Below, one piece after another: positions 34,703 through 45,760 of a DNA stretch of 64,000 bases (within the stretch, counting starts at the first letter, position 1; each line of letters begins with the position of its first letter). Where the stretch lies: the NCBI RefSeq assembly GCF_002113025.1, contig NZ_NEJH01000004.1:124001-188000 (forward strand), in the 5' to 3' direction. Position numbers and translations under genes: made by a program. The notes below the pieces were generated by a model. It ran no database searches and had not been told where the DNA came from. It saw only the letters and a program-made list of their open reading frames with translations. The DNA is from Pseudomonas sp. B28(2017) (GTDB lineage Bacteria > Pseudomonadota > Gammaproteobacteria > Pseudomonadales > Pseudomonadaceae).

Positions 34703-35335
34703 TCATTTGCGCAGGCTGGGGCTCAAGCGCAGCATATCCAGCCCGGTATCAACCCAACGCTCGGCTTCGGTGTGCAATTCAAAACTGTCGGGGGCCAGCA
34801 ACCACTGGTACAGGATGCCGTCTATATAAGCATGCAAGCTGATCGCGGCGCGGGCGGTGTCGAGGTTTTCCGGCAACTGGCCGCGATTCACGGCATTACT
34901 CAGGGCCAGGCCGATCCGCACATTGCATTCGAGGCTGGCCGACACCCGTTGTTGGCGCAGGTCGCACATTTCATCGGTGAATTCGCACTTATGAAAAAGA
35001 ATCTCATTGATGCGCCGGGTTTTCGGGTCCAGCGCAATTTGATGAAACAAATGAATCAACAGTTTGCGCATGCAGCCCAGGGGATCGAGTTCGTCTTCGC
35101 TTTCGCTGGCCTTGGCCATTTCTTCCAGCGGCTCATGCAAGGTGTCGAGCATGGCCTGCACCAGATCCGCCTTGTTGCTGAAATGCCAGTAAATGGCCCC
35201 GCGAGTGACGCCGGCCAGGGTCGCGATGTCCGCCAGGGTCGTGCGCGCCACGCCGCGCTCGAAAAAGGCCTTTTCGGCCGCCACGAGAATTTGCGCGCGG
35301 GTTTCCTGAGCTTCCTCTTTGGTACGACGGACCAT
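34703..35335 (-). CDS. ttgR: TetR-family repressor of the RND pump
   Basis: A 210-residue regulator closely resembling TtgR/EmhR/ArpR. The DNA-binding part is [20 protein letters not shown], then [21 protein letters not shown]. The C-terminal ligand domain includes [20 protein letters not shown]. TtgR binds drugs, flavonoids and solvents and then releases the ttgABC promoter. The gene is divergent from ttgABC, with the expected operator in the 277-base interval, so autoregulation and pump control are well supported. Confidence 0.93.
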   Translation of the reverse strand: MVRRTKEEAQETRAQILVAAEKAFFERGVARTTLADIATLAGVTRGAIYWHFSNKADLVQAMLDTLHEPLEEMAKASESEDELDPLGCMRKLLIHLFHQIALDPKTRRINEILFHKCEFTDEMCDLRQQRVSASLECNVRIGLALSNAVNRGQLPENLDTARAAISLHAYIDGILYQWLLAPDSFELHTEAERWVDTGLDMLRLSPSLRK

Positions 35336-35443
35336 GGCAGTACAACCTCAATCAGGGTGCTTCAGCGATGTCTGAATATCAGCTGAATAAAAGTGGGGCG
35401 AACGTTCTGGGGGCTTGTCCCCGGCCTACAATTCCAACCTTCA

Positions 35444-35467
35444 AACGGCTTGTGTAACGGCTTGTGT
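35444..35467. repeat. 12-bp tandem repeat in the ttgR-ttgA intergenic region
   Basis: Two exact copies of AACGGCTTGTGT are followed by a partial third (AACGGTGTTG). It lies between the TtgR operator and the ttgR start, so changes in copy number could shift the ttgR promoter or leader. Confidence 0.75.
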
Positions 35468-35490
35468 AACGGTGTTGATACGCAGCCTGG

Positions 35491-35522
35491 GTATTTACAA
35501 ACAACCATGTACGTAAGTATAT
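35491..35522. promoter_or_regulatory. TtgR operator overlapping the divergent promoters
   Basis: The stretch starting TATTTACAAACAACCATG (35492) and ending GTAAGTATA (35521) closely matches the P. putida TtgR operator as I recall it, with TTAC and GTAA half-sites. It lies about 90 bases before ttgA and 155 before ttgR. Confidence 0.85.
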
Positions 35523-35612
35523 TCCTTAGCAAGCTACTTATCCACCCGGAATACACTTTTCAACCTTCCACCTTTCTAGTGCGCTCCTTGCGCGCCTGAC
35601 CCGAGGATTTTC

Positions 35613-36770
35613 ATGCAATTCAAGCCAGCTGTTACCGCTCTGGTCGCCGCCGTCGCCCTGGCATCGCTGCTCAGCGGATGCAAAAAGGAAGAGGCAGCAC
35701 CGGCCGCCCCACCGCCTCAGGTCGGCGTCGTGACTCTGCAACCCCAAGCTTTCACCCTGACGTCCGATCTACCAGGCCGTACCAGTGCATTGCGCATTGC
35801 CGAAGTCCGTCCTCAGGTCAACGGCATCATTCTCAAGCGCATGTTCAAGGAAGGCAGCGACGTCAAGGCCGGCCAGCAGCTCTATCAGATCGATCCCTCG
35901 ATCTATGAAGCAACGCTCGCCAGCGCGGAAGCGAACCTGCGTTCGACCAAGTCGATTTCCGACCGTTACAAGCAATTGGTCGACGAACAAGCCGTAAGCC
36001 GTCAGGAATACGACACCGCAGTAGCCAACCGCCTGCAATCGGAAGCCGCGCTGCAAACCGCGCAGATCAATGTGCGCTACACCAAGGTCTACGCCCCGCT
36101 GACCGGCCGCATCGGCCGCTCCTCGGTGACCGAAGGCGCGTTGGTCAGCAATGCCCAGGCCGATGCGATGGCGGTAATTCAGCAAATCGACCCGATCTAC
36201 GTCGACGTGACGCAGTCCTCGGTCGAGTTGCTGCAACTGCGCCGTGAGCTGGAAAGCGGTCGCCTGCAAAAAGCCGGCGACAACGCGGCCTCGGTCAAGC
36301 TGACCCTCGAAGACGGCAGCGACTACAAGCTGGACGGCAAGCTGGAGTTCTCCGAAATCTCGGTTGACCAGACCACCGGCTCCGTCACCCTGCGCGCCAT
36401 TTTCCCGAACCCTGATCACACCCTTCTGCCTGGCATGTTCGTGCACGCCAAGTTGCTGGCCGGCGTGAACAGCGCGGCGATCCTGGCCCCGCAGCAAGGC
36501 GTGACCCGCGACCTCAAAGGTACGCCGACCGCACTGGTCGTCGGCCCGGACAACAAGGTCGAACTGCGCCAACTCAAGGCCAACCGCACTGTCGGTAACC
36601 AATGGCTGATCGAAGACGGCCTGAAGGCCGGCGATCGCCTGATCACCGAAGGTCTGCAATTCGTCAAACCGGGCATCGAAGTCAAGGCCCGTGAAGCGAC
36701 CAACGTAGCCGTCAAGAATCCGGCCCCCGCCCAGGTAGCTGATAAAGCCTCCGGCGACAAAGGGGAGTAA
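35613..36770 (+). CDS. ttgA: RND efflux periplasmic adaptor (TtgA/EmhA/MexA-like)
   Basis: A 385-residue lipoprotein adaptor. The signal ends LSGCKKEE, with the lipidated Cys near residue 24. The family strings are LPGRTSALRIAEVRPQVNGI, RMFKEGSDVKAGQQLYQIDP, VDEQAVSRQEYDTAVANRLQ, APLTGRIGRSSVTEGALV and FPNPDHTLLPGMFVHAKL. It bridges the inner-membrane pump TtgB and outer-membrane channel TtgC. It is the first gene of ttgABC, three bases before ttgB, and transcribed from the TtgR-controlled promoter. Confidence 0.95.
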   Translation: MQFKPAVTALVAAVALASLLSGCKKEEAAPAAPPPQVGVVTLQPQAFTLTSDLPGRTSALRIAEVRPQVNGIILKRMFKEGSDVKAGQQLYQIDPSIYEATLASAEANLRSTKSISDRYKQLVDEQAVSRQEYDTAVANRLQSEAALQTAQINVRYTKVYAPLTGRIGRSSVTEGALVSNAQADAMAVIQQIDPIYVDVTQSSVELLQLRRELESGRLQKAGDNAASVKLTLEDGSDYKLDGKLEFSEISVDQTTGSVTLRAIFPNPDHTLLPGMFVHAKLLAGVNSAAILAPQQGVTRDLKGTPTALVVGPDNKVELRQLKANRTVGNQWLIEDGLKAGDRLITEGLQFVKPGIEVKAREATNVAVKNPAPAQVADKASGDKGE

Positions 36771-36773
36771 ACC

Positions 36774-39700
36774 ATGTCGAAATTTTTTATCGACCGTCCG
36801 ATTTTCGCCTGGGTAATTGCCCTGGTGATCATGTTGGTCGGGGCACTGTCGATCCTCAGACTGCCGATCAACCAGTACCCGAGCATTGCGCCTCCAGCGA
36901 TCGCCATCTCCGTGACCTACCCGGGTGCTTCGGCACAAACGGTTCAGGACACCGTGGTTCAGGTGATCGAGCAACAGCTCAACGGTATCGACAACCTGCG
37001 CTATGTCTCGTCGGAAAGTAACTCCGACGGCACCATGACCATTACCGCGACCTTCGAGCAAGGCACCAACTCCGACACCGCGCAGGTCCAGGTCCAGAAC
37101 AAGCTGAACCTGGCCACCCCGCTGCTGCCGCAAGAAGTGCAACAGCAAGGTATCCGCGTCACCAAGGCCGTGAAGAACTTCCTGTTGGTGATCGGCGTGG
37201 TGTCGCGTGACGGCAGCATGACCAAGGACGATCTGTCCAACTACATCGTGTCGAACATGCAGGACCCGATCTCGCGGACCGCCGGTGTCGGCGACTTCCA
37301 GGTGTTCGGTTCCCAGTACGCCATGCGTATCTGGCTCGACCCGGCCAGGCTGAACAACTACAACCTGACTCCGATCGACGTCAAAACCGCCATCGCCGCG
37401 CAGAACGTCCAGGTGTCGTCCGGTCAGCTCGGCGGCCTGCCTGCCCTGCCCGGCACCCAGTTGAACGCGACGATCATCGGCAAGACCCGCCTGCAGACCG
37501 CGGAAGAGTTCGACAAGATCCTGCTCAAGGTCAACAAGGACGGTTCCCAGGTTCGCTTGAGGGATGTTGCCGAAGTCGGTCTGGGGGGTGAGAACTACAG
37601 CATCAATGCCCAGTTCAACGGTGCCCCGGCTTCCGGCCTGGCCGTGAAACTGGCCACCGGTGCCAACGCTCTCGATACCGCCAAGGCCCTGCGCGCGACC
37701 ATCGACAACCTCAAGCCGTTCTTCCCGCAAGGGATGGAAGTGGTATTCCCGTATGACACCACTCCGGTGGTAACCGAATCGATCAAGGGCGTGGTTCACA
37801 CCCTGGTCGAAGCGGTCGCCCTGGTGTTCCTGGTGATGTTCCTGTTCCTGCAGAACTTCCGTGCCACCATCATCACCACGATGACCGTGCCGGTGGTATT
37901 GCTCGGTACATTCGGCATCCTCGCGGCCGCCGGTTTCAGTATCAACACCCTGACCATGTTCGGTATGGTGCTGGCCATCGGCTTGCTGGTGGACGACGCC
38001 ATCGTCGTGGTGGAAAACGTCGAACGGGTGATGAGCGAAGAAGGCCTGTCACCGAAAGAAGCCACCAAGAAATCCATGGGCCAGATCCAGGGCGCACTGG
38101 TCGGTATCGCCCTGGTGCTGTCGGCGGTTCTGCTGCCAATGGCGTTCTTCAGCGGTTCCACCGGTGTGATCTACAAGCAATTCTCGATCACCATCGTCTC
38201 GGCCATGGCCCTGTCGGTACTGGTTGCACTGATCTTCACCCCGGCGCTCTGCGCCACCATGCTCAAGGCGATTCCGAAAGGCGAGCACGGCACCCCGAAA
38301 CGCGGTTTCTTTGGCTGGTTCAACCGCAATTTCGACCGCGGCGTTCGCAGCTACGAACGCGGTGTCGGCAATATTCTGCAGCGCAAGATCCCCTATCTGC
38401 TGGCGTACCTGCTGATCGTGGTGGGCATGATCTGGCTGTTCAGCCGCATTCCAACGGCGTTCCTGCCTGAGGAAGATCAGGGTGTACTGTTCGCCCAGGT
38501 ACAAACCCCGGCCGGGTCCACGGCCCAGCGTACCCAAGTGGTCGTCGATGAAATGCGTGAATTCCTGCTGCGTCCGGGCAAGGATGGCGGCGAAGGCGAT
38601 GCGGTGAACTCAGTGTTTACCGTGACCGGCTTCAACTTCGCCGGCCGTGGCCAGAGTTCGGGTATGGCGTTCATCATGCTCAGACCCTGGGACGAACGTA
38701 ACGCCGACAACAACGTGTTCAAGGTGGCGGCCCGAGCCCAGCAGCACTTCTTCACCTTCCGCGATGCCATGGTGTTCGCCTTCGCGCCACCGGCGGTACT
38801 GGAACTGGGTAACGCCACCGGTTTCGACGTGTTCCTGCAGGACCGCGCCGGTATCGGCCACGAAAAACTGATGCAAGCGCGAAACCAGTTCCTCGGCATG
38901 GCCGCACAAAGCAAGATCCTGACTCAGGTGCGTCCGAACGGCCTGAACGACGAACCGCAATACCAGCTGGAAATCGATGACGAGAAGGCCAGTGCCCTGG
39001 GCATTACCATCGCCGACATCAACAACACCCTGTCGATTGCCCTGGGCAGTAGCTACGTCAACGACTTCATCGACCGTGGTCGAGTGAAGAAGGTTTACGT
39101 GCAAGGCAAGCCAGGCGCTCGAATGGGCCCTGAAGACCTGCAGAAGTGGTACGTGCGCAACGCCAGCGGCACCATGGTTCCGTTCTCGGCGTTCGCCAAG
39201 GGCGAGTGGATTTACGGTTCGCCGAAACTGGCTCGCTACAACGGCGTGGAAGCGATGGAAATCCTCGGTGCCCCGGCACCGGGTTACTCCACCGGTGAAG
39301 CCATGCTCGAAGTCGAAGCCATTGCCAAGAAGCTGCCGGCGGGTGTCGGTATTTCCTGGACCGGCCTGTCGTACGAAGAACGTCTGTCCGGTTCGCAAGC
39401 GCCGGCGCTGTACGCCCTGTCGCTGCTGATGGTGTTCCTGTGCCTGGCGGCATTGTATGAAAGCTGGTCGATTCCGATCGCGGTGATGTTGGTGGTACCG
39501 CTGGGGATCATCGGTGCACTGATGGCCACCAGCCTGCGCGGCTTGTCCAACGACGTGTACTTCCAGGTAGGTCTGTTGACGACTATCGGTCTGGCGGCGA
39601 AAAACGCCATTCTGATTGTCGAATTTGCCAAGGAACTGCACGAACAAGGGCGTAGCCTGCGTGATGCCGCAATCGAAGCCTGTCGCATGCGTCTGCGACC

Positions 39701-39935
39701 GATCATCATGACCTCGCTCGCCTTCGTGCTGGGTGTGGTACCACTGGCGATATCCACGGGCGCAGGTTCCGGTAGCCAGCATGCAATCGGTACCGGTGTG
39801 ATCGGCGGTATGATCACGGCCACTGTGCTGGCGATCTTCTGGGTCCCGCTGTTCTTCGTCACCGTGTCGTCCATTGGTCAACGTAAAATCGCCGACCAGG
39901 ATGACGCTATTGAAACTTCTAAAGAGGCTGGCTAA
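36774..39935 (+). CDS. ttgB: RND multidrug/solvent efflux transporter (TtgB/EmhB/MexB-like)
   Basis: A 1053-residue inner-membrane, proton-driven exporter of the HAE-1 family. It starts [20 protein letters not shown], has [19 protein letters not shown], and carries the paired proton-relay aspartates in segment 4 at Asp407-Asp408 ([17 protein letters not shown]). The second half repeats the fold with [19 protein letters not shown]. The length is the same as in AcrB/MexB. Likely substrates by family are antibiotics, aromatic solvents and polycyclic hydrocarbons. The stop overlaps the ttgC start by one base (TAATG). Confidence 0.97.
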   Translation: MSKFFIDRPIFAWVIALVIMLVGALSILRLPINQYPSIAPPAIAISVTYPGASAQTVQDTVVQVIEQQLNGIDNLRYVSSESNSDGTMTITATFEQGTNSDTAQVQVQNKLNLATPLLPQEVQQQGIRVTKAVKNFLLVIGVVSRDGSMTKDDLSNYIVSNMQDPISRTAGVGDFQVFGSQYAMRIWLDPARLNNYNLTPIDVKTAIAAQNVQVSSGQLGGLPALPGTQLNATIIGKTRLQTAEEFDKILLKVNKDGSQVRLRDVAEVGLGGENYSINAQFNGAPASGLAVKLATGANALDTAKALRATIDNLKPFFPQGMEVVFPYDTTPVVTESIKGVVHTLVEAVALVFLVMFLFLQNFRATIITTMTVPVVLLGTFGILAAAGFSINTLTMFGMVLAIGLLVDDAIVVVENVERVMSEEGLSPKEATKKSMGQIQGALVGIALVLSAVLLPMAFFSGSTGVIYKQFSITIVSAMALSVLVALIFTPALCATMLKAIPKGEHGTPKRGFFGWFNRNFDRGVRSYERGVGNILQRKIPYLLAYLLIVVGMIWLFSRIPTAFLPEEDQGVLFAQVQTPAGSTAQRTQVVVDEMREFLLRPGKDGGEGDAVNSVFTVTGFNFAGRGQSSGMAFIMLRPWDERNADNNVFKVAARAQQHFFTFRDAMVFAFAPPAVLELGNATGFDVFLQDRAGIGHEKLMQARNQFLGMAAQSKILTQVRPNGLNDEPQYQLEIDDEKASALGITIADINNTLSIALGSSYVNDFIDRGRVKKVYVQGKPGARMGPEDLQKWYVRNASGTMVPFSAFAKGEWIYGSPKLARYNGVEAMEILGAPAPGYSTGEAMLEVEAIAKKLPAGVGISWTGLSYEERLSGSQAPALYALSLLMVFLCLAALYESWSIPIAVMLVVPLGIIGALMATSLRGLSNDVYFQVGLLTTIGLAAKNAILIVEFAKELHEQGRSLRDAAIEACRMRLRPIIMTSLAFVLGVVPLAISTGAGSGSQHAIGTGVIGGMITATVLAIFWVPLFFVTVSSIGQRKIADQDDAIETSKEAG

Positions 39936-41395
39936 TGAGCAAGTCGCTACTCTCCCTGGCAGTCGCCGCCTTCGTGCTCGGTGGCTGCTCGCTGATACCT
40001 GATTATCAGCAGCCCGAAGCGCCGGTGGCGGGGCAGTACCCGCAGGGCCTGGCGTACTCGCCGGCCCAGGCACCGGCGCAAGCCGCTGCCGAGCAGGGCT
40101 GGAAGCAGTTTTTCCATGACCCGGCGCTGCAACAGCTGATCCAGGTTGCCCTGGAAAACAACCGTGACCTGCGTGTCGCGGCCCTGAACATCGACGCGTT
40201 TGCGGCTCAGTACCGCATCTCCCGTGCCGATCTGTTCCCGGCCGTCTCGGCCAACGGCACCGGCAGCCGTCAGCGCGTTCCGGCTGACGCTTCGCAGACC
40301 GGCGAAGCCGGCATCACCAGTTCCTACTCGGCCACGGTCGGGGTCAGCGCCTATGAACTCGACCTGTTCGGTCGCATTCGCAGCCTGAATGAAGAAGCGC
40401 TGCAGAAGTACTTCGCCACCGAAGAAGGCCGTCGCAGTACGCAGATCAGCCTGGTGGCCAGTGTGGCCAATGCCTACCTGACCTGGCAGGCCGACAAGGA
40501 ACTGTACAAGCTGACCCAGGACACCCTCGCCACCTTCGAGGAGAGCTACAAGCTCACCGCCCGCAGCAACGAAGTCGGCGTCGCCTCGGCCCTGGACCTG
40601 GCACAGTCGCGCACCTCGGTGGAAAACGCCCGTGCGCAACTGGCCAAATACACCCGTCAGGTTGCCCAGGATGAGAACAGCCTGGTGCTGCTGCTCGGCA
40701 CTGGAGTCCCGGCCAATCTGCAAGCGGCCAAACCGCTTGACGACGACTTGCTGAGCGACGTTCCGCCCGGCCTGCCGTCGGACCTGCTGCAGCGTCGTCC
40801 GGACATCCTTCAAGCCGAGTACAACCTGAAGGCCGCCAACGCCAACATCGGCGCAGCGCGGGCTGCGTTCTTCCCGAGCATCAGCCTCACGGCCAATGCC
40901 GGCACCCTGAGCCCGGACTTGTCCGGCCTGTTCAAGGGTGGTTCGGGCACCTGGCTGTTCCAGCCGCAGATCAACCTGCCGATCTTCAACGCCGGCTCTC
41001 TGAGTGCCAGCCTGGATTACTCGAAAATCCAGAAAGACATCGGCGTGGCGAACTACGAGAAGTCCATTCAAACGGCCTTCCAGGAAGTTGCCGACGGCCT
41101 GGCCGCCCGCCAGACCTACGTCCAGCAGTTGCAGGCACAGAAAGATTTCGTCAGTGCCAACCAGGCGTACTACCGCCTGGCCGAGCGCCGCTACCGTATC
41201 GGTGTCGACAGCAACCTGACCTTCCTCGATGCCCAGCGTCAGCTGTTCAGTGCGCAGCAGGTGTTGATCACCGACCGTCTGGCGCAACTGGTCAGCCAGG
41301 TCAACCTGTACAAGGCCCTGGGTGGTGGCTGGAACGAACAGACGGCGCAGAACGAGCCGTTGAAAGAAGAAGCGCCGAAGATGAAGTATTTCTGA
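39935..41395 (+). CDS. ttgC: Outer-membrane channel of the RND pump (TtgC/EmhC/OprM-like)
   Basis: A 486-residue outer-membrane lipoprotein. The lipobox is LGGCS at about residue 18. OEP-family repeats include [80 protein letters not shown] and [20 protein letters not shown]. It completes the tripartite ttgABC pump. A clear intrinsic terminator follows. Confidence 0.96.
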   Translation: MSKSLLSLAVAAFVLGGCSLIPDYQQPEAPVAGQYPQGLAYSPAQAPAQAAAEQGWKQFFHDPALQQLIQVALENNRDLRVAALNIDAFAAQYRISRADLFPAVSANGTGSRQRVPADASQTGEAGITSSYSATVGVSAYELDLFGRIRSLNEEALQKYFATEEGRRSTQISLVASVANAYLTWQADKELYKLTQDTLATFEESYKLTARSNEVGVASALDLAQSRTSVENARAQLAKYTRQVAQDENSLVLLLGTGVPANLQAAKPLDDDLLSDVPPGLPSDLLQRRPDILQAEYNLKAANANIGAARAAFFPSISLTANAGTLSPDLSGLFKGGSGTWLFQPQINLPIFNAGSLSASLDYSKIQKDIGVANYEKSIQTAFQEVADGLAARQTYVQQLQAQKDFVSANQAYYRLAERRYRIGVDSNLTFLDAQRQLFSAQQVLITDRLAQLVSQVNLYKALGGGWNEQTAQNEPLKEEAPKMKYF

Positions 41396-41413
41396 TAGCG
41401 CTGTGAAAACGAG

Positions 41414-41440
41414 AAGCCCACCTTTTGGTGGGCTTTTTTG
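41414..41440 (+). terminator. Intrinsic terminator of ttgABC
   Basis: AAGCCCACC-TTT-TGGTGGGCTT followed by TTTTG, 18 bases after the ttgC stop. Confidence 0.95.
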
Positions 41441-41471
41441 TTGCGAGAAAGGTGCATTGTTGAATCCGGCC

Positions 41472-41550
41472 CCTTCGCGGGCAAGCCCGCGCCACAGTTG
41501 ACCGAGTTGTCCGACGGACGCGGACCGATGTGCGAGCGGGCTTGCTCCGG
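41472..41550. repeat. REP-like doublet of a second type
   Basis: CTTCGCGGGCAAGCCCGCG (41473 on) and GCGAGCGGGCTTGCTCCG (41532 on) are GC-rich palindromic units of the GCGGGCAAGCCCGC type, different from the GAGCCTGCTCG type that dominates the window. They lie between the convergent ttgC and uvrB. Confidence 0.65.
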
Positions 41551-41591
41551 GCGGCGTTCCGACGAAGAGACCCGCACACTTACCGCAAATC

Positions 41592-43607
41592 TCAGACAGT
41601 CAGTAACCGCTCGCGCAACTTGGCGATCTCGTCGCGCATCTGCGCCGCTGCTTCGAATTCCAGGTCGCGAGCGAGCTGGTACATTTTCTCTTCCAGCGCA
41701 CGAATCCGCTTGCTGATCTCGCTGGGCGAGCGCAATTCGGCTTCGTATTTGGCATTTTCCTCGGCGGCCTTGGCCATGCCCTTGCGCTTCTTGCTGCGCG
41801 AGCCGGGCACGGTGGCGCCTTCCATGATGTCGGCAACGTCCTTGAACACGCCTTTTGGCGTGATGCCATTGGCCAGATTGAAGGCGATCTGCTTGTCGCG
41901 GCGACGCTCGGTTTCACCGATCGCCCGTTCCATGGAGCCGGTAATCCGGTCGGCATACAGAATCGCCCGGCCATTGAGGTTACGTGCCGCGCGCCCGATG
42001 GTCTGGATCAGCGAGCGCTCGGAACGCAGGAAGCCTTCCTTGTCGGCATCGAGGATCGCTACCAGCGAGACTTCCGGCATGTCCAGGCCTTCGCGCAACA
42101 GGTTGATGCCCACCAATACATCGAAAGTGCCCAGGCGCAGGTCACGGATGATCTCCACGCGCTCCACGGTATCGATGTCCGAGTGCAGGTAGCGCACGCG
42201 TACGCCGTGGTCGGCCAGGTAATCGGTCAAATCCTCGGCCATGCGCTTGGTCAGCGTAGTGACCAGCACCCGTTCCTCGACTGCGACGCGCTTGGTGATT
42301 TCCGACAGCAAATCGTCGACCTGGGTCAACGCCGGACGGATTTCCACTTGCGGGTCCACCAGGCCGGTCGGCCTCACCACTTGTTCGACGACGCGGCCAG
42401 CGTGTTCGGCTTCATAGTTGCCTGGAGTCGCCGAGACGAAAATCGTCTGCGGGCTGATGCTTTCCCACTCATCGAAACGCATCGGCCGGTTGTCCAGGGC
42501 CGAGGGCAGGCGGAAACCGTACTCGACCAGGGTTTCCTTGCGCGAGCGGTCGCCCTTGTACATGGCGCCAACCTGCGGAACGCTGACGTGGGACTCGTCG
42601 ATCACCAGCAAGGCATCCGGCGGCAGGTAGTCATAAAGCGTCGGCGGTGGTGCGCCGGCTTCGCGACCGGACAGATAGCGCGAATAGTTTTCGATGCCGT
42701 TGCAGTAACCCAGTTCGAGGATCATCTCCAGATCGAAACGGGTACGCTGCTCCAGGCGTTGGGCTTCCACCAGCTTGTTGTTGGAACGCAGGTACTCCAG
42801 GCGCTCCTGCAACTCGACCTTGATGCCTTCGACCGCGCCCATCAGGGTTTCCCGTGGCGTCACGTAGTGACTCTTCGGGTAGAAGGTGAAACGCGGCAGT
42901 TTGCGAATGACCTCGCCGGTCAGCGGATCGAAGGCCGACAGGCTTTCCACCTCATCGTCGAAGAGTTCGATGCGGATCGCTTCAAAATCGGATTCCGCCG
43001 GATGGATATCAATCACATCGCCACGCACGCGGAAGGTCGCACGGGCAAAATCCATGTCGTTGCGGGTGTATTGCAGGTCGGCCAGGCGTCGCAGCAATTC
43101 ACGCTGATCGAGCCGGTCGCCGCGGTCCACGTGCAGCACCATCTTCAAATAGGTTTCCGGGCTGCCCAGACCGTAGATGCAGGACACCGTGGTAACGATG
43201 ATCGCGTCCTTGCGCTCAAGCAATGCCTTGGTCGCCGACAAACGCATCTGTTCGATGTGGTCGTTGATCGAGGCGTCTTTCTCGATGAAGGTGTCCGAGG
43301 ACGGCACGTAGGCTTCAGGCTGGTAGTAGTCGTAGTAGGAAACGAAGTATTCCACCGCGTTGTTCGGGAAGAACGCCTTGAACTCACCGTACAACTGCGC
43401 CGCCAGGGTCTTGTTCGGCGCCAGCACCAGGGTTGGACGCTGCACCTGGGCGATCACGTTGGCGATGCTGAACGTCTTGCCCGAGCCGGTCACACCGAGC
43501 AGCGTCTGGTGCGCCAGCCCGGCCTCGATGCCCTCGACCATCAGGCGGATGGCTTCCGGTTGATCGCCGGCGGGCTCGAAACGGGTGACTAGCTGGAATT
43601 CAGACAT
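41592..43607 (-). CDS. uvrB: Excinuclease ABC subunit B
   Basis: A 671-residue helicase-like subunit of nucleotide-excision repair. It accepts damaged DNA from UvrA and recruits UvrC. The Walker A motif is [10 protein letters not shown], the beta-hairpin region includes [20 protein letters not shown], the Walker B-type motif is [10 protein letters not shown], and motif VI is QTIGRAARN. The C-terminal UVR domain is [20 protein letters not shown]. The ATG at 43607 gives [19 protein letters not shown], the normal start; the longer frame does not. I looked for a LexA box upstream and found none that is convincing. Confidence 0.97.
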   Translation of the reverse strand: MSEFQLVTRFEPAGDQPEAIRLMVEGIEAGLAHQTLLGVTGSGKTFSIANVIAQVQRPTLVLAPNKTLAAQLYGEFKAFFPNNAVEYFVSYYDYYQPEAYVPSSDTFIEKDASINDHIEQMRLSATKALLERKDAIIVTTVSCIYGLGSPETYLKMVLHVDRGDRLDQRELLRRLADLQYTRNDMDFARATFRVRGDVIDIHPAESDFEAIRIELFDDEVESLSAFDPLTGEVIRKLPRFTFYPKSHYVTPRETLMGAVEGIKVELQERLEYLRSNNKLVEAQRLEQRTRFDLEMILELGYCNGIENYSRYLSGREAGAPPPTLYDYLPPDALLVIDESHVSVPQVGAMYKGDRSRKETLVEYGFRLPSALDNRPMRFDEWESISPQTIFVSATPGNYEAEHAGRVVEQVVRPTGLVDPQVEIRPALTQVDDLLSEITKRVAVEERVLVTTLTKRMAEDLTDYLADHGVRVRYLHSDIDTVERVEIIRDLRLGTFDVLVGINLLREGLDMPEVSLVAILDADKEGFLRSERSLIQTIGRAARNLNGRAILYADRITGSMERAIGETERRRDKQIAFNLANGITPKGVFKDVADIMEGATVPGSRSKKRKGMAKAAEENAKYEAELRSPSEISKRIRALEEKMYQLARDLEFEAAAQMRDEIAKLRERLLTV

Positions 43608-43942
43608 TAAATACCTCTGGATCACTCTTGCCGGCAACACCGGCACGAACGAGAAAGACCGCAAACGACCGATGTCGCCCGAGGAAAAAACAGGATTGTG
43701 CTCAATGTGGAGCCGATTGCCATCGCTTTCAAGGCAAACGTCCTACATCCGGTAAAATGTCCGACACGACCAATCGACTAACGGTCGAAAAATAATCGGA
43801 AAAACTTAGCTTAAAAGACCAATCGCCTGTCGCCATTGATCGCGGATGGCCTCTATACTAGCTCCCCGTTTGTGCACCGCTCTAGTGCATTCGGCTGGAG
43901 CGCGACACGTCCCTCCACTCTCCATTCAGAGCCGCCGCAATA
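43608..43942. other. 335-bp divergent intergenic region uvrB-tyrB
   Basis: It must hold the promoters of both genes. TATACT at 43855-43860 is a possible -10 element for tyrB, but no -35 at the usual distance stands out. No coding frame, RNA gene or strong palindrome is seen. Confidence 0.5.
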
Positions 43943-45139
43943 ATGAGCCTGTTCTCCGCTGTCGAAATGGCACCACGCGATCCAATCCTGGGCCTCAACG
44001 AAGCATTCAACGCCGATACCCGCACCAACAAAGTCAACCTGGGGGTCGGTGTTTACTGCAACGAGGAGGGGCGAATTCCACTCCTGCGCGCCGTTGTCGA
44101 AGCCGAAACCATTCGTGCCGCTCAACACGTTTCCCGTGGCTACCTGCCAATCGACGGCATCGCCGCCTACGACCAGGCTGTGCAGAAATTGCTGTTCGGC
44201 AATGATTCGCCGCTGATCGCCGCTGGCCGTGTGATCACCACCCAGGCCGTTGGCGGTACTGGCGCCCTGAAAATCGGTGCTGATTTCCTCAAGCAACTGC
44301 TGCCGAACGCCGTTGTGGCGATCAGCGACCCGAGCTGGGAAAACCACCGCGCGCTGTTCGAAACCGCCGGTTTCCCGGTGCAGAACTACCGTTACTACGA
44401 CGCCGCCACCCACGACGTGAACCGTACCGGCATGCTGGAAGACCTGAACGCGCTGCCAAACGGCTCGATCATTGTGCTGCACGCCTGCTGCCACAACCCG
44501 ACCGGCGTGGACCTGAGCCCGGCGGACTGGAAAAACGTCCTGGAAGTGGTTAAAGCCAAAGGCCACGTGCCGTTCCTCGACATGGCGTATCAAGGTTTCG
44601 GCGATGGCATCGACGAAGACGCCGCTGCCGTGCGCCTGTTCGCGGAATCGGGCCTGACTTTCTTCGCTTCCAGCTCGTTCTCCAAGTCGTTCTCGCTGTA
44701 CGGCGAGCGCGTTGGCGCCCTGTCGATCGTCAGCGAATCGAAAGAAGAAAGCGCGCGCGTACTGTCGCAAGTCAAACGCGTGATCCGCACCAACTACTCC
44801 AACCCGCCGACCCACGGTGCCAGCGTTGTCGCAGCGGTGCTGAACAGCCCGGAACTGCGCGCCCAGTGGGAAGCCGAACTGGCCGAAATGCGCCTGCGCA
44901 TTCGTGGCATGCGTACCCAGATGGTCGACCTGCTGGCACAAAAAGCGCCGCAGCGCGATTTCAGCTTCGTCGGTCGTCAGTGCGGCATGTTCTCCTACTC
45001 CGGCCTGAGCGTTGAGCAGGTTCACCGTCTGCGCAACGAGTTCGGCATCTACGCCCTGGACACCGGCCGCATCTGCGTGGCCGCGCTGAACCAGAGCAAC
45101 ATCAAGGTTGTGACGGACGCTATCGTCCAAGTCATCTGA
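43943..45139 (+). CDS. tyrB: Aromatic amino acid aminotransferase
   Basis: A 398-residue class I PLP aminotransferase of the TyrB/AspC group, interconverting aromatic (or aspartate) amino acids and 2-oxo acids with 2-oxoglutarate. It starts MSLFSAVEMAPRDPILGLNE, the typical AspC/TyrB opening. It contains HACCHNPTGVD and the PLP-lysine segment SSSFSKSFSLYGERVGAL with Lys248. Whether tyrosine, phenylalanine or aspartate is the main substrate cannot be told from sequence alone. It stands alone with its own terminator, beside uvrB as I recall for other pseudomonads. Confidence 0.92.
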   Translation: MSLFSAVEMAPRDPILGLNEAFNADTRTNKVNLGVGVYCNEEGRIPLLRAVVEAETIRAAQHVSRGYLPIDGIAAYDQAVQKLLFGNDSPLIAAGRVITTQAVGGTGALKIGADFLKQLLPNAVVAISDPSWENHRALFETAGFPVQNYRYYDAATHDVNRTGMLEDLNALPNGSIIVLHACCHNPTGVDLSPADWKNVLEVVKAKGHVPFLDMAYQGFGDGIDEDAAAVRLFAESGLTFFASSSFSKSFSLYGERVGALSIVSESKEESARVLSQVKRVIRTNYSNPPTHGASVVAAVLNSPELRAQWEAELAEMRLRIRGMRTQMVDLLAQKAPQRDFSFVGRQCGMFSYSGLSVEQVHRLRNEFGIYALDTGRICVAALNQSNIKVVTDAIVQVI

Positions 45140-45154
45140 TGACACCTTGAAATG

Positions 45155-45188
45155 AAAAACGGGAAGCCATGCTGCTTCCCGTTTTTTA
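45155..45188 (+). terminator. Intrinsic terminator of tyrB
   Basis: ACGGGAAGC-CATGCT-GCTTCCCGT hairpin followed by TTTTT, 17 bases after the stop codon. Confidence 0.94.
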
Positions 45189-45278
45189 TTTGCTTCAGAT
45201 AATTCCCGACTGACCGGCCAAGCCCTCTAAACTGCACACAGGTTATGCGTACACACTGTAATTCCGATGAGAACCGAC

Positions 45279-45482
45279 ATGAAAAACGATGACTTGCGCG
45301 CCGACCGCGATGATCTGGATGACTACATTCCCCGCGCCCCGGTAAAACGCCGCAACGGCAGCCTGGTGATGCAGGTGGCGGCCGGGGTATTTCTCGGTGG
45401 ATTGGCCTTGTGGCTGGTGCAACTGGCAGCCACCGCGCTGTATGCCAAGCTGTTGATGGGCACCTTCACGTTTGGCGGCTGA
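45279..45482 (+). CDS. Small membrane protein, function unknown
   Basis: A 67-residue protein with an acidic N-terminus (MKNDDLRADRDDLDDYIPRA), a basic patch (PVKRRNG) and one membrane segment (VMQVAAGVFLGGLALWLVQL). An ATG four codons earlier (45267) is also possible. I recognise no family. It is followed closely by tRNA-Asn. The regular charge pattern and codon use support real coding. Confidence 0.7.
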   Translation: MKNDDLRADRDDLDDYIPRAPVKRRNGSLVMQVAAGVFLGGLALWLVQLAATALYAKLLMGTFTFGG

Positions 45483-45550
45483 GCCGTCATCTGTAAAAGT
45501 TGCGCCCCAACGCTTGACTTCCCCTTTTTAATCAGTAAGATACGCGCCAT

Positions 45551-45626
<76 letters not shown>

Positions 45627-45642
45627 GACAGCAACATCGAAG

Positions 45643-45675
45643 AGCCCCTGAATCGAAAGATCCAGGGGCTTTTTT
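45643..45675 (+). terminator. Intrinsic terminator after tRNA-Asn
   Basis: AGCCCCTG-(AATCGAAAGAT)-CCAGGGGCT followed by TTTTT, beginning 17 bases after the tRNA. Confidence 0.9.
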
Positions 45676-45712
45676 GTGGTCGATTGAAAAGCCAACGCTT
45701 GAAAAGCAAAAA

Positions 45713-45739
45713 GCCGATCTGTCTATTCAACAGATCGGC
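45713..45739 (-). terminator. Intrinsic terminator of the nucleobase permease
   Basis: GCCGATCTGT-TGAATAG-ACAGATCGGC on the minus strand, followed by TTTTTGC, 21 bases after the permease stop. Confidence 0.9.
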
Positions 45740-45760
45740 CCTTTTCAGTTGCCGTGAACG

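Noticed and set aside
35769..37799. A 676-codon open frame antisense to ttgA/ttgB
   Set aside because: It spans two real genes of the pump operon on the opposite strand and shows no recognisable motif.
43608..43760. Possible LexA/SOS box upstream of uvrB
   Set aside because: I found no CTG(T)-N8-12-(A)CAG element of acceptable quality in the leader.
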